Of a stretch of DNA of 57,379 bases, positions 8,406-17,538 are shown one piece after another; the first letter of the stretch is position 1, and every line of letters starts with the position of its first letter. The notes below the pieces were generated by a model. That model was not told the origin of the DNA, made no database searches, and worked only from the letters and a program-made list of their open reading frames with translations. Source of the DNA: Nocardia uniformis NBRC 13702 (GTDB lineage Bacteria; Actinomycetota; Actinomycetes; Mycobacteriales; Mycobacteriaceae). The stretch is from positions 1 through 57,379 of the forward strand of contig NZ_BDCE01000025.1 of assembly GCF_001613345.1 (NCBI RefSeq), written 5' to 3'. The translations under genes were made by a program, and so were the position numbers.

Positions 8406-10433
8406 GTGTGTGGACTGCTCGGATTTCTGACTGTTGACACTTCCGACGGCTCGGAGGGGAAGGCCCAGGAGGCGCTCGCGGCGCAACTGCACGAGGCGCT
8501 CATCTGTCAGCGCCACCGCGGGCCCGATGAGCGCGGCACCTGGCACGACGAGCACATGATCTTCGGCTTCAACCGCCTGTCGATCATCGATATCGAACAT
8601 TCGCATCAGCCGCTGCGCTGGGGGCCGCCGGAGAACCGGCAGCGCTACGCCATGACCTTCAATGGCGAGATCTACAACTATCTCGAGTTGCGTGCGGAAT
8701 TGCAGGCCGAGCACGGCACCGAGTTCGGCTCCGAGCCCATGTTCACGACCGAGGGCGATACCGAGACCATCGCGGCGGCCTTCCACTACTGGGGCGCGGC
8801 GGCCGCGAACCGGTTGCGCGGCATGTTCGCCTTCGCCATCTGGGACACCGAAACGCGCAAGCTCTTCGTGGCCCGCGATCCGTTCGGTATCAAGCCGCTG
8901 TACCTGGCGACCGGATCGGGCGGGACGGCGTTCAGCTCGGAGAAGAAGAGCATCCTCGAGCTGCTCCCCCAGCTGGGTCTGACCGACGCACTGGATCCGC
9001 GGGCGTTGGAGCACTACACGGTGCTGCAGTATGTGCCCGAGCCGGAGACGCTGCACAAAGACATCCGTCGGCTGGAATCCGGCTGCTTCGCCTGGGTGGA
9101 GCCGGGTCAGGCCCCGCGCATCACCCGGTATTTCGATCCGCGGTTCCAGGTGGTGCCGTTCTCGAAGTCGGATGAGGTGACGGCGTACACGCCGACCACC
9201 CGCCCGCGTCCGGCGGCGCAGCGGCCCAATACCGCCGAATACCGGTACCGCGAAATCGCCGAGGCCCTGGAAGATTCCGTGGCCAAGCATATGCGCGCGG
9301 ATGTCACCGTCGGCTCCTTCCTCTCCGGCGGTATCGACTCCACCGCCATCGCGGCCCTGGCCATTCGGCACAACCCGAATCTGCTCACCTTCACCTCGGC
9401 ATTCGAGCGCAAGGGTTACTCCGAGGCCGATGTGGCCGCCGAGACCGCCGCGGCGATCGGCGCGAAGCATTACATCCGCACGGTGACGCCCGAGGATTTC
9501 GCCAACGCCATCCCCGAAATCGTCTGGTACCTCGACGAGCCCGTGGCCGACCCGGCGCTGGTGCCGCTGTACTTCGTGGCCAAGGAGGCCCGCAAGCACG
9601 TCAAGGTGGTGCTTTCCGGCGAGGGTGCCGACGAGCTCTTCGGTGGCTACACCATCTATCGGGAACCGCTGTCGCTCAAGCCCTTCGAATACCTCCCGAA
9701 GCCGGTTCGCCGACTCGCGGGCAAGCTCTCCGAGCGGATTCCGGACGGCACCCGCGGCAAGAGCCTGCTGCATCGCGGCTCGTTGACCATGGAAGACCGC
9801 TACTACGGCAATGCCCGCAGCTTCAACGACGCCCAATTGCGGTCGGTACTGCGCGATTTCCGTCCGCAGTGGACCCATCGCGATGTCACCGACCCCATCT
9901 GGGCCATGCAGGGCGCGGATTGGGATCCGGTGGCGCGCATGCAGCATCTGGACCTGTTCACCTGGCTGCGCGGCGATATCCTGGTCAAGGCCGACAAGAT
10001 GACCATGGCCAATTCCCTGGAGCTGCGCGTCCCGTTCCTCGACCCCGAGGTGTTCAAGGTCGCGGAGAAGATCCCCGTCGAGCAGAAGATCACCAAGGAC
10101 ACCACCAAGTACGCGCTGCGCCAGGCCCTGGACGGCATTGTGCCGCCGCACGTCCTGCACCGCGCCAAGCTCGGTTTCCCGGTCCCGCTGCGCCATTGGC
10201 TGCGCGGCCCGGAACTCTTCGACTGGGCGCACCAGCAGATCGCGGATTCGCAGACCGATCACCTGCTCGACAAGGCGGCGATCAAGGCGATGCTCGAGGC
10301 CCACCGCGCGGGTACCTCCGACCACAGCCGCCGCCTGTGGACCCTGCTGGTGTTCATGATCTGGCACGGCATTTTCGTGGAGCACCGCATCAAGCCGGAG
10401 ATCCAGGAGCCGGTGTACCCCGTCTCCCTGTAG
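8406..10433 (+). CDS. asnB: Asparagine synthetase (glutamine-hydrolysing)
   Basis: The 675-residue enzyme makes asparagine from aspartate, ATP and glutamine in the cytoplasm. The GTG at 8406 is chosen because it places a cysteine at position 2; Met removal exposes the N-terminal nucleophile Cys ('CGLLGFL') required by class II glutaminases. The glutaminase half shows 'RHRGPD', 'NRLSIID' and 'FNGEIYNY'. The synthetase half shows the ATP pyrophosphatase loop 'SFLSGGIDST' at about residue 303 and 'GEGADELFGGY'. The length fits the long mycobacterial AsnB, which is also linked to amidation of peptidoglycan diaminopimelate in the family literature. It is divergent from ctaC, as in mycobacteria, and followed by a strong terminator. 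Confidence 0.94.
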   Translation: MCGLLGFLTVDTSDGSEGKAQEALAAQLHEALICQRHRGPDERGTWHDEHMIFGFNRLSIIDIEHSHQPLRWGPPENRQRYAMTFNGEIYNYLELRAELQAEHGTEFGSEPMFTTEGDTETIAAAFHYWGAAAANRLRGMFAFAIWDTETRKLFVARDPFGIKPLYLATGSGGTAFSSEKKSILELLPQLGLTDALDPRALEHYTVLQYVPEPETLHKDIRRLESGCFAWVEPGQAPRITRYFDPRFQVVPFSKSDEVTAYTPTTRPRPAAQRPNTAEYRYREIAEALEDSVAKHMRADVTVGSFLSGGIDSTAIAALAIRHNPNLLTFTSAFERKGYSEADVAAETAAAIGAKHYIRTVTPEDFANAIPEIVWYLDEPVADPALVPLYFVAKEARKHVKVVLSGEGADELFGGYTIYREPLSLKPFEYLPKPVRRLAGKLSERIPDGTRGKSLLHRGSLTMEDRYYGNARSFNDAQLRSVLRDFRPQWTHRDVTDPIWAMQGADWDPVARMQHLDLFTWLRGDILVKADKMTMANSLELRVPFLDPEVFKVAEKIPVEQKITKDTTKYALRQALDGIVPPHVLHRAKLGFPVPLRHWLRGPELFDWAHQQIADSQTDHLLDKAAIKAMLEAHRAGTSDHSRRLWTLLVFMIWHGIFVEHRIKPEIQEPVYPVSL

Positions 10434-10448
10434 GAGCACCCCGTCGAC

Positions 10449-10476
10449 AGAGCCCCCTGCTCCGGCAGGGGGCTCT
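10449..10476 (+). terminator. Terminator after asnB
   Basis: A perfect 12-bp GC-rich stem (AGAGCCCCCTGC / GCAGGGGGCTCT) with the loop TCCG begins 16 bases past the asnB stop and is followed by a weakly T-containing tail. Confidence 0.88.
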
Positions 10477-10604
10477 TCGGCGTTTCGGGCCCCGCACGTT
10501 TCTTACATACCTTTGCCGTTCCTTTCGCCGGGCTCTGACGTGCGCGACCCAGGATCGATTTCGTTGCCTCGGGACGAGAGGCGCTGTGGCGAAAGAGGGT
10601 CGAA

Positions 10605-12095
10605 ATGCGTTGGAGTGTGCGGGCGGCGATGGGTGTGCTGACGGCCGCCGCGGTGGCGGTGAGTGTGCCTGCCTGTGTGCAGGAGCGCACCGCTGCCGCG
10701 CCCGCCTGGTGTCCGACCGTGGCCGGGCATCAGGTGGAATGCGGGACGGTGGCCCGGCCGCTGGTGGCGGGCAAGCCGGAGCTGGGTGTGGTCGATGTCG
10801 GGTACGCGTGGGTGAAACGGGCGCGGGTGTCGGAGCCCGCGGCCGGTGTCATCGCACCCAATCCGGGTGGGCCGGGTGTGCCGCTCATCTCCCATGCCGC
10901 GGAGGCGGTGCACATGTTGAGTACCGGAATTCTCGACGACCACGATCTGCTGCTCATCGATCCGCGCGGGACGGGTGTATCGGATGCGCTGGATTGTGGC
11001 GCGTCCGAACGCGACTACCAGTTGGGGACGCGGGAAGCACAGCGGGCCATGGTGGCTCGGTGCGGGGAGCAGCTCGGCGAGAAGGTGACGGGGTACACCT
11101 CGGCGGCCACCGCCGACGACTTCAACGCGGTGCGCGAGCGCCTCGAGATTCCGAAGTTGGTGCTGTACGGAATCTCCTACGGCACCTACCTGATGCCCAT
11201 CTACGCGCAGCGCCATCCGGAAACCGTGCAGTCGATCGTCTTGTCCGGGGCGTATCCGCCGGATATGGATTCGATGCAGCGGCCCAATGCCGAGGCGCTG
11301 TCGGATGCGCTGCGGCGGATCTGCGAACGCAGTGGGGCTTGTGACGGTGAGGCCGCCGTCTCGGATCTGCGAACCGTCAATGCCCGGCTGCGCACCGCGC
11401 CGCTGGCCATCGACGGCCCGCATCCGATGACGCTCACCGAGGACAAGTTCGGCAATCTGCTGTTCGAGACCGGGACCAGCGGTGTCGGAGCCGACCCGGC
11501 GAGCGAGACACTGCTGGGCACTCTGCCCGCGGTGCTGCGTGCGGCGGTGCGCGGCAATGACATTCCGCTGCGGGAGTGGGCCACGGCGGCGGGCGCACCC
11601 GAACCCTACGAGAACATCGATCTGTACCTGACGGTGGCCTGCAATGACTATCCGACACTGTGGTCGACCGATGCCACTGTGCCGCAACGCGAACAGCAGT
11701 ACCGCGCGGCTCTCGATCGGGCCGGTGACGTCGGCGCTTTCAGCGCGGCCGGATTCTCGGGCGCGCAGCGCGACGGCGGTGACGCCTGTATCCGCTGGCC
11801 CGGCCACGATCTGGTCCGTCCGCACCAGGTGACCACCGCCCTGCCCGATGTGCCGGTACTGGTGCTCTCCGGCGATCTCGACGCCATTACCCCGGACGCC
11901 AATGGTCTGCTCGCCGCCGCGCGATTCCCGCACGCCACCTTCGTCTCGGTCCCCAATACCGGTCATGTCCCGGATATGGAGCCGACCGGCTGTGTCGCCG
12001 GAATCATTACCCGATTCCTGCGCACCGGCGATCCGGGTGCCACCGACTGCGTCGCGTCGGTTCCGCCGATCGCGGTGACCCCGGTCACGAACTGA
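10605..12095 (+). CDS. Alpha/beta hydrolase lipoprotein (TAP-like peptidase family)
   Basis: This 496-residue protein has a signal peptide with the lipobox 'VPAC', an alpha/beta-hydrolase core and a C-terminal TAP-like region, the layout of actinobacterial tripeptidyl aminopeptidase-like proteins (SlpD/SlpE, Mtb Hip1/CaeA relatives). The nucleophile elbow is G189-I-S191-Y-G. The oxyanion segment 'NPGGPGVPL' and the strand '[10 protein letters not shown]' are typical. Probable acid and base residues are in '[10 protein letters not shown]' and 'NTGHVPD'. It likely acts on peptides or esters at the cell surface; the exact substrate is unknown. The response-regulator gene starts 13 bases after its stop, so the hydrolase and the two-component system probably share a transcript. 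Confidence 0.88.
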   Translation: MRWSVRAAMGVLTAAAVAVSVPACVQERTAAAPAWCPTVAGHQVECGTVARPLVAGKPELGVVDVGYAWVKRARVSEPAAGVIAPNPGGPGVPLISHAAEAVHMLSTGILDDHDLLLIDPRGTGVSDALDCGASERDYQLGTREAQRAMVARCGEQLGEKVTGYTSAATADDFNAVRERLEIPKLVLYGISYGTYLMPIYAQRHPETVQSIVLSGAYPPDMDSMQRPNAEALSDALRRICERSGACDGEAAVSDLRTVNARLRTAPLAIDGPHPMTLTEDKFGNLLFETGTSGVGADPASETLLGTLPAVLRAAVRGNDIPLREWATAAGAPEPYENIDLYLTVACNDYPTLWSTDATVPQREQQYRAALDRAGDVGAFSAAGFSGAQRDGGDACIRWPGHDLVRPHQVTTALPDVPVLVLSGDLDAITPDANGLLAAARFPHATFVSVPNTGHVPDMEPTGCVAGIITRFLRTGDPGATDCVASVPPIAVTPVTN

Positions 12096-12108
12096 GACGA
12101 CCCCTGAG

Positions 12109-12831
12109 ATGACCGCATCACCGCAGGGCAACAATGATGCCGTGACCACCACCGCCGCCGTACTCGTCGTCGAGGACGATCCGAATGTGCGCAGCACCCT
12201 CGATCAGCTGCTGCGTTTCGAGGGCTATCGAGTGCTGCTGGCCGCGAATGGGCTCGATGCCCTGGAGCTGCTCGAACGGGATCGCCCGGATATGGCGGTG
12301 GTGGATGTGGTGATGCCGGAACTGGACGGATTGTCGCTGTGTCGACTGCTGCGGCGACGTGGCGACCGATTGCCGATCCTGGTGCTCACCGCGCGGCACC
12401 AGGTCGGCGATCGGGTCGCCGGACTCGATGCGGGGGCCGACGACTTCCTGTCCAAGCCGTTCGCGACCGAGGAACTCCTCGCCCGGCTGCGCGCGCTACT
12501 GCGGCGCAGCGCGCCCGATACCGAGGAGCACACGCTCCTGGCCGTCGGGGATCTGACCCTGGATCCGGCGACCCGCGAGGTGCGACGCGGCGCCCGCGAA
12601 CTCGATCTGACCAGAACCGAATTCGACGTCCTGGAACTGCTCATGCGCAATGAACGCATTGTGCTCACCAGAAGCCGGATCTACGAGCACATCTGGGGCT
12701 TCGACTTCGATACCGAATCTCGCTCGCTGGATGTCTATATCGGCTATCTGCGCCGCAAATCCGAGGAGGGCGGCGAGCCGCGGCTCATTCACACCGTCCG
12801 CAATGTCGGCTACACCATCAAGTCCGCGTAA
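12109..12831 (+). CDS. OmpR/PhoB-family response regulator
   Basis: The 240-residue protein has a receiver domain (residues about 17-130) with the acidic pair 'VEDD', phospho-acceptor D66 ('AVVDVVMPE') and the conserved Lys in 'FLSKPF'. A winged-helix DNA-binding domain follows (about 145-238), recognisable by '[13 protein letters not shown]' and the terminal '[11 protein letters not shown]'. It closely resembles the MprA/PrrA type. The start at 12109 is nearest to the upstream stop; the GTG at 12142 would remove eleven weakly conserved residues and is a real alternative. Its stop overlaps the kinase start by one base (TAATG), which indicates translational coupling with its partner kinase. 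Confidence 0.92.
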   Translation: MTASPQGNNDAVTTTAAVLVVEDDPNVRSTLDQLLRFEGYRVLLAANGLDALELLERDRPDMAVVDVVMPELDGLSLCRLLRRRGDRLPILVLTARHQVGDRVAGLDAGADDFLSKPFATEELLARLRALLRRSAPDTEEHTLLAVGDLTLDPATREVRRGARELDLTRTEFDVLELLMRNERIVLTRSRIYEHIWGFDFDTESRSLDVYIGYLRRKSEEGGEPRLIHTVRNVGYTIKSA

Positions 12832-14138
12832 TGCTGCGCATCAGAGTCACTCTCGTCGCCGTCACCGCGGCGGCCGTCGCCATCCTGGTCACCGTCGTGA
12901 CGTCGTATCGCACCGTGGTGCCGGTGGTCGCCGACCAGCTCGACCGGGGCCTGGCCGATCGCGCGGATACGGTGCTCGCCGTGCTGGCGGCCGATGCCCC
13001 GCTACCTCCGCGCTCCGATATGACCGAACAGCTGCTGCTGGCCGACGGCACCGTCCGCGCCCTGGAGCCGGGCCGCGAACCCCTGCCGGTCACCGAGGCC
13101 GACCGCGCCGTCGCCCGCGCCGGATCCGGCGTGCGGGTGACCGAACTAGAGATCGACGGCGTCGGCTACGGCATTCTCACCAAGGGCCGCCCGGGCGGCG
13201 GTGCGGTCATGGTGAGCCAGAATTACGCGGAGGCCGAACGCATCGACCGCGAATTCCTCCTGCGCACCGTGTGGATTACCGCCGCCGCGCTCGTTGCGGC
13301 GGCGCTGATCTGCTGGCTCGCCATCGGCCGCGTGCTGCGCCCCATTCGCCGCCTGGTCCACGCCACCGACCGGATAGCCACCACCGAGGACCTGTCGACC
13401 GCACTGCCGGACTCGCACCGCGGCGAGGTGGGCGAGCTCACCCGCAGTTTCAACACCATGCTTGCGGCCCTGCGTTTTTCGCGCGCCCAGCAGCAGCGGC
13501 TGGCCGAGGACGCCGGTCACGAACTGCGCACCCCGCTCACCTCGGTGCTCGGGAGCGCGGAATTGCTGCAACGCGCCCAGGGGCGGTTGGCTCCCGGGGA
13601 CGAGACCAAGGTGCTGGCGACGCTGGTCCAGGAGGCCAAGGCCCTCGACGAATTGGTCGGGGAGCTGGTCGATCTCGCCACCGACCAGTACGCCACCGAA
13701 GCACCGGTCCCCCTCGATCTCGCCGATCTGGCGCGCGATACCGCTCAGCGCTTCCGCCGCCGCTCCGGGCGCACCATCGGGGTCACCATCGACAATGCGG
13801 CGATCGTGCCCGCCCGCCCACGCGCGCTGGCCCGCTGTCTCGACAATCTCGTCGACAATGCCATCAAGTTCAGTGCGGACGGTCCGATCGAAATCACGGT
13901 CCAGCACACGGAATTGACCGTGCGTGACCACGGTCCAGGCATTGCCGACACCGACCGCGCCGCCGTCTTCGACCGCTTCTATCGCGCCGACCGCACCCGC
14001 GCCACCCCCGGATCCGGGCTCGGCCTCGCCATCGTGCACGACATTGTCGCGGCGCACGGTGGGCAGGTCCACGCAGATAACCATCCCGATGGCGGTGCGG
14101 TGGTCGGATTCAGGCTGCCCGGATCGGCCGCCGACTGA
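12831..14138 (+). CDS. Sensor histidine kinase (HAMP, HisKA, HATPase)
   Basis: The 435-residue membrane kinase has a first helix at about residues 6-24, an extracytoplasmic sensor domain of about 120 residues, a second helix near 145-168, then HAMP, a HisKA dimerisation domain with phospho-accepting H230 in '[13 protein letters not shown]', and a HATPase domain with N-box '[13 protein letters not shown]', G1-box 'VRDHGPGI' and G2-box '[10 protein letters not shown]'. All catalytic boxes are intact. By family knowledge it senses an envelope signal and phosphorylates the adjacent OmpR-type regulator. Its layout is like MprB, but the signal cannot be read from the sequence. The 82-bp palindromic element 30 bases beyond its stop may end the transcript. 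Confidence 0.92.
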   Translation: MLRIRVTLVAVTAAAVAILVTVVTSYRTVVPVVADQLDRGLADRADTVLAVLAADAPLPPRSDMTEQLLLADGTVRALEPGREPLPVTEADRAVARAGSGVRVTELEIDGVGYGILTKGRPGGGAVMVSQNYAEAERIDREFLLRTVWITAAALVAAALICWLAIGRVLRPIRRLVHATDRIATTEDLSTALPDSHRGEVGELTRSFNTMLAALRFSRAQQQRLAEDAGHELRTPLTSVLGSAELLQRAQGRLAPGDETKVLATLVQEAKALDELVGELVDLATDQYATEAPVPLDLADLARDTAQRFRRRSGRTIGVTIDNAAIVPARPRALARCLDNLVDNAIKFSADGPIEITVQHTELTVRDHGPGIADTDRAAVFDRFYRADRTRATPGSGLGLAIVHDIVAAHGGQVHADNHPDGGAVVGFRLPGSAAD

Positions 14139-14167
14139 GATTCTCCACCCGATGTCGCCTGCCACCC

Positions 14168-14249
14168 CCCGTCATCCCGGCATGCTTTTGGCCGGGATCC
14201 ACTACTGAACAAAGGTGGATCCCGGCCGAACGCATGCCGGAATGACGGG
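14168..14249. repeat. 82-bp palindromic element (full copy)
   Basis: Two 35-base arms at 14168-14202 and 14215-14249 are inverted copies with three mismatches, separated by a 12-base loop region. The arm begins CCCGTCATCCCGGCATGC and ends GGCCGGGATCCAC. A second full-length copy is recognisable at 38497-38575 inside a gene, and partial copies lie at 27785-27826 and 40753-40784. This makes it a dispersed, REP- or MITE-like family. Here it lies between the kinase gene and the Hsp70-linked operon and could also end transcription in both directions. Confidence 0.85.
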
Positions 14250-14407
14250 TTTCGCTCCCACCATTCTCGACGCGACGGGATTGGACCCGGAATTTTCGGG
14301 CTTCCTATCGGTGCCCCGCGCGGTACGGTTGCGCCGGGGGATTCGAAGCGGCGATCCCCCGATTGGCGGGTACGCGCTGTTCCAGGCCGCTGAGCAGGAG
14401 TCGCAGG

Positions 14408-16999
14408 GTGATTTGGCGACGGTCGGGGGGCGACGACCGGGAGAATGCGGTACCGGAGATTCGATCGGCGCCGCGAGTGTGGGAGGCGCAGCAGGTGGAG
14501 CAGGGATTCCGGGGCGCGCTGGAGCGCACCGACGCAGTGGCCGACGCCCGGGAGCGGGCTCGGGCGGTACTGGACACCATTCGTGAATTCCTCGGCAAGA
14601 TCGAGGATTTCGAGCTGAGCCGCAACTCGAGTGGGTTGCAGGCGAGACTCGCGGCCGCGGCCGTCGAGTTTCCGGACGACGCGTTGCGTGTACTGGCGGA
14701 TGTGTCGTGGCGAGGCGATATCGACGAAAGTGTGTCGCGCAGTGTTTTCGGGCGCTGGATGCGCCGACCGGATGCCGATACCTTTGCCGCGACCTGGGGC
14801 CCAGCGATCGGATTGCTCACGCAGGCAGGCGGACTCGCCGGGTGGATGAGCACGGCGGTGCGCGCCGAGGATGCCGAGGTGTCGCCGGAATTCCGTACGC
14901 TGCTGCGCGCACAGCTCATTCGGATGGTGGATGAGCAATTCGAGAAGTACGAGTTCGGTACCGCGAGTTCGCCGGTATGGCAGCTGCTGTACGCGCTCGG
15001 CCCGGCCAATCGCGCGGATTGGTTCTGTCTGCTGGGTGATCTGGCGGCGGAGCGCGGGGAGGAGTCGGTCGCGGCGCACCGGTACGAGGTCGCGGATCGC
15101 TTCGGCGGCACGGGAATCGAGGACCGGTTGGCGCGGCTGCACGACATCGGGGCCTACCACCGGCTGCTGGGTGGTGCGACCAGCGAGGACAGGCTGAAGG
15201 GGCCGGGGACGCCGAGCGGGTATCGGCACCTGGTGCTGGCCGCGGCGGCGGTGCTGCGGGGCGCTTCGGTGGGCAACCACCTGCGCGATGCCGATCGCGG
15301 TGCCGACCAGCACTTCCAGTCGACGGTGACCTTGTTGAGCGCGCTCGATCTGCTGCGTCAGGGCGACCAGGAATCGGCCCGTCGCACACTCGAGGATGCC
15401 GCGGTGGGCGGGGACGATTCGGCGATCAATGCCCGCCTCGTCCTCGGTGCGCTCGATGGCGACGATCAGGCGATCGCGGACGCGGCGCGGGCCCTGCTGG
15501 CCCGGCACGGCCGGGACTGGCCGACACGCTCACTCGTCGCTCCCGCGACGGTGCTGACCGCGGCATCGCGCGGTGCTCCAGCGCTGTTGCCCGAGCTGAT
15601 CGCGGCCGCGCCGGGGGAATCCGGTGGCGAACTCGACGCACTGCGTAATGCGGCGGCCGGCCTGGTGCTGGCGAAAGCCGCTCGGGCAGCGCTGCTCTCG
15701 CGACCGGACCAGACGCGCACCCTGCTCGACGAGGCCAATAATCTGCTGAATTCGGCCACAGACGATGAGGCTGCCCGCCTGCGCGAGAGTGCCGCCCGGA
15801 TCTCGGAGCTCACCGCCGGGCTCGAGGGGGCGGACGCCGAATCCGACGCCACGCGCGACGACACCGCCGCTCCCGGCCGCATCCCCGAGCGCGGTGCGGA
15901 GGCCACTCCCCCGCAGAGCTCGGGCGGCGCGGCCGGGCCCGATGCCCCGGCTGGGCTCGATCGCCCCTTCGACCGCCTCGCCTTCGCCGCGCTGAGCGTT
16001 GACGGGCAGACTCATCCGACCACACCCCGGGCGCTGCGGCTGTGGCGGGAGCTCGACGCGGAGACCGGTGGCACCGCTCGCGGCCTGCACCATCTCGCGA
16101 TCAGTACACACGCCCTGGCCTATCGGCTCGAAATCAACGGCGACGACGGCGCTTTCGAACACTGGCGGGCCGCGCTCGGCTACTGGGCGCGGCTGCACGG
16201 TGAGCCGATCTTCTGGGAGCAGCTGCGTACGCACCTGACCGCGGTCATGCCCGACGCCACCGCCGATGACATCTCCGGCGCGGTGGACGAGGCCCGCGCC
16301 GAACTGCCGACGCGACTCCTCGAACCGCACATCACCCGGGTGCTGGAGCTGCACCGGGACCAATCAGCCAGGGCGCGAGCACATCTCGATCTCATTCGCG
16401 CGGCCCCGTTCGCCGCCGAATATGTCGACCACGCGCGGACCAGGATATCCCGGGAGGCGGGTGCGCAGATCCGCCGTCTCATTCGCGAAAGCGAACTCGA
16501 CCGCGCCATGGACGAGGCGCGGGCCTGGACGGCCATCGACGGTGACAATATCCCGCTGGCCGAGCTGATGCTGGATGTGGGTATCGAGCATATCGAGGGC
16601 ACGCGTCAGAGCGGGGACAGCTGGTCGAGCGCCCGCCCCGTACTGGAACGTATCGCGGAGGTGGTGGAACCGATCCGGGCGACACTGCGGGTGACCGACC
16701 GCCTACTCGCCGCCCGGGGCCGACCCACCTACGACCATCCCGACCATGCCGCCTTCGCCGCCAAACTGGGGCGGTACGAATTCTGGCTGGGCGCCTGCCA
16801 ATTGATGTCGACCCATACCGAGTACCGGCAGAACCCCTTCGCCGATCGGTCGGGATTCCGCACGGCGGCAACCCATTTCCACAGCGCCATCACCCTGGGC
16901 CTGCCCGACCTCGCGCCGTACGATCAGGCCCGCCAGCTGCTGGTGGACGCCGGACGGCTACAGCGTGCCGCATCGGGCCAATTCGTGGGCTTCCTGTAA
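14408..16999 (+). CDS. Large helical protein of unknown function, Hsp70-operon member
   Basis: I do not recognise this 863-residue protein. It has no signal peptide or membrane segment and is strongly alpha-helical. Stretches such as 'WFCLLGDLAAERGEESVAA' recall TPR-type repeats. Near residues 470-520 lies a low-complexity Ala/Asp/Gly/Pro linker that splits it into an N-terminal half and a C-terminal half rich in charged helices ('IRRLIRESELDRAMDEARAW'). GTG 14408 is preferred because AGGAG lies 7 bases upstream; a TTG at 14363 would add 15 residues. The J-like gene follows after 19 bases and the Hsp70 gene after that, all on one strand, so a client-handling or scaffold role with the chaperone is inferred. 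A palindromic repeat lies upstream. Confidence 0.7.
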   Translation: MIWRRSGGDDRENAVPEIRSAPRVWEAQQVEQGFRGALERTDAVADARERARAVLDTIREFLGKIEDFELSRNSSGLQARLAAAAVEFPDDALRVLADVSWRGDIDESVSRSVFGRWMRRPDADTFAATWGPAIGLLTQAGGLAGWMSTAVRAEDAEVSPEFRTLLRAQLIRMVDEQFEKYEFGTASSPVWQLLYALGPANRADWFCLLGDLAAERGEESVAAHRYEVADRFGGTGIEDRLARLHDIGAYHRLLGGATSEDRLKGPGTPSGYRHLVLAAAAVLRGASVGNHLRDADRGADQHFQSTVTLLSALDLLRQGDQESARRTLEDAAVGGDDSAINARLVLGALDGDDQAIADAARALLARHGRDWPTRSLVAPATVLTAASRGAPALLPELIAAAPGESGGELDALRNAAAGLVLAKAARAALLSRPDQTRTLLDEANNLLNSATDDEAARLRESAARISELTAGLEGADAESDATRDDTAAPGRIPERGAEATPPQSSGGAAGPDAPAGLDRPFDRLAFAALSVDGQTHPTTPRALRLWRELDAETGGTARGLHHLAISTHALAYRLEINGDDGAFEHWRAALGYWARLHGEPIFWEQLRTHLTAVMPDATADDISGAVDEARAELPTRLLEPHITRVLELHRDQSARARAHLDLIRAAPFAAEYVDHARTRISREAGAQIRRLIRESELDRAMDEARAWTAIDGDNIPLAELMLDVGIEHIEGTRQSGDSWSSARPVLERIAEVVEPIRATLRVTDRLLAARGRPTYDHPDHAAFAAKLGRYEFWLGACQLMSTHTEYRQNPFADRSGFRTAATHFHSAITLGLPDLAPYDQARQLLVDAGRLQRAASGQFVGFL

Positions 17000-17018
17000 T
17001 GAGAATCGGAGCGGCAGC

Positions 17019-17468
17019 GTGAACCCCTGGGCATGGACCGGGCGAAACCCGTACTACGAGACGGCCTTTCAGGTGCTCGACCTCGACCCCACCGCCGATC
17101 GCGCGGCGGCGCGCACCCGCATTTCGGCGCGCCGCAAGCGAATCTCCTACGACGCCAGCCGATTCCCCCTGTTCGGTACGCCATTGAGCGTCGCGCAGAT
17201 CAATGCCGCTGAGGAGCAGCTGACCACCGCGAGCACCCGGCTGGCCGCCGAACTACTCACCCACCGGCCGGAACCGGAGGGTGTCGACCTCGCCGCCCTG
17301 ACCGAACTGCTGGAACTGAGCCGCGCGCTGGCCGCCGCGAGCGCCACCGCATCCCCGAGCGACGCCGCGCCGCAGCCGAATACCGACTGGCTCGAGCTCG
17401 GTGCGCTCCCGGCGCTGGTGCCCGATCCCATCGCTCCCGCGCCGAGCGCCGAGGAGCCCACGGCATGA
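17019..17468 (+). CDS. Small J-domain-like protein lacking HPD motif
   Basis: The 149-residue protein opens with 'NPYYETAFQVLDLDPTADR' and a basic helix 'ARTRISARRKRI', which read like helices I and II of a J-domain. A helix 'INAAEEQLTTASTRLAAEL' follows in the place of helix III. The HPD tripeptide that stimulates Hsp70 ATPase is absent; the loop reads 'SYDASRFPLFG'. The last 60 residues are low-complexity Ala/Pro. GTG 17019 follows a GGAG at 17009-17012 region; the upstream open frame is not coding-like. Its place between the large helical gene and a divergent Hsp70 supports a partner role, but the J-like fold is only an inference from pattern. It could instead be an unrelated helical adaptor. 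Confidence 0.6.
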   Translation: MNPWAWTGRNPYYETAFQVLDLDPTADRAAARTRISARRKRISYDASRFPLFGTPLSVAQINAAEEQLTTASTRLAAELLTHRPEPEGVDLAALTELLELSRALAAASATASPSDAAPQPNTDWLELGALPALVPDPIAPAPSAEEPTA

Positions 17469-17538
17469 GCGGTCATGGCTCGAAGCGGGCAGCTCGCGGA
17501 ACCACGCGGAGCCCCCGATCATGCCTGAAGGAGACAGT

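Noticed and set aside
8286..10439. A 717-codon open frame on the minus strand across asnB
   Set aside because: It is the antisense shadow of a clear asnB gene. Its product is low in complexity with no recognisable domain, as expected in high-GC DNA.
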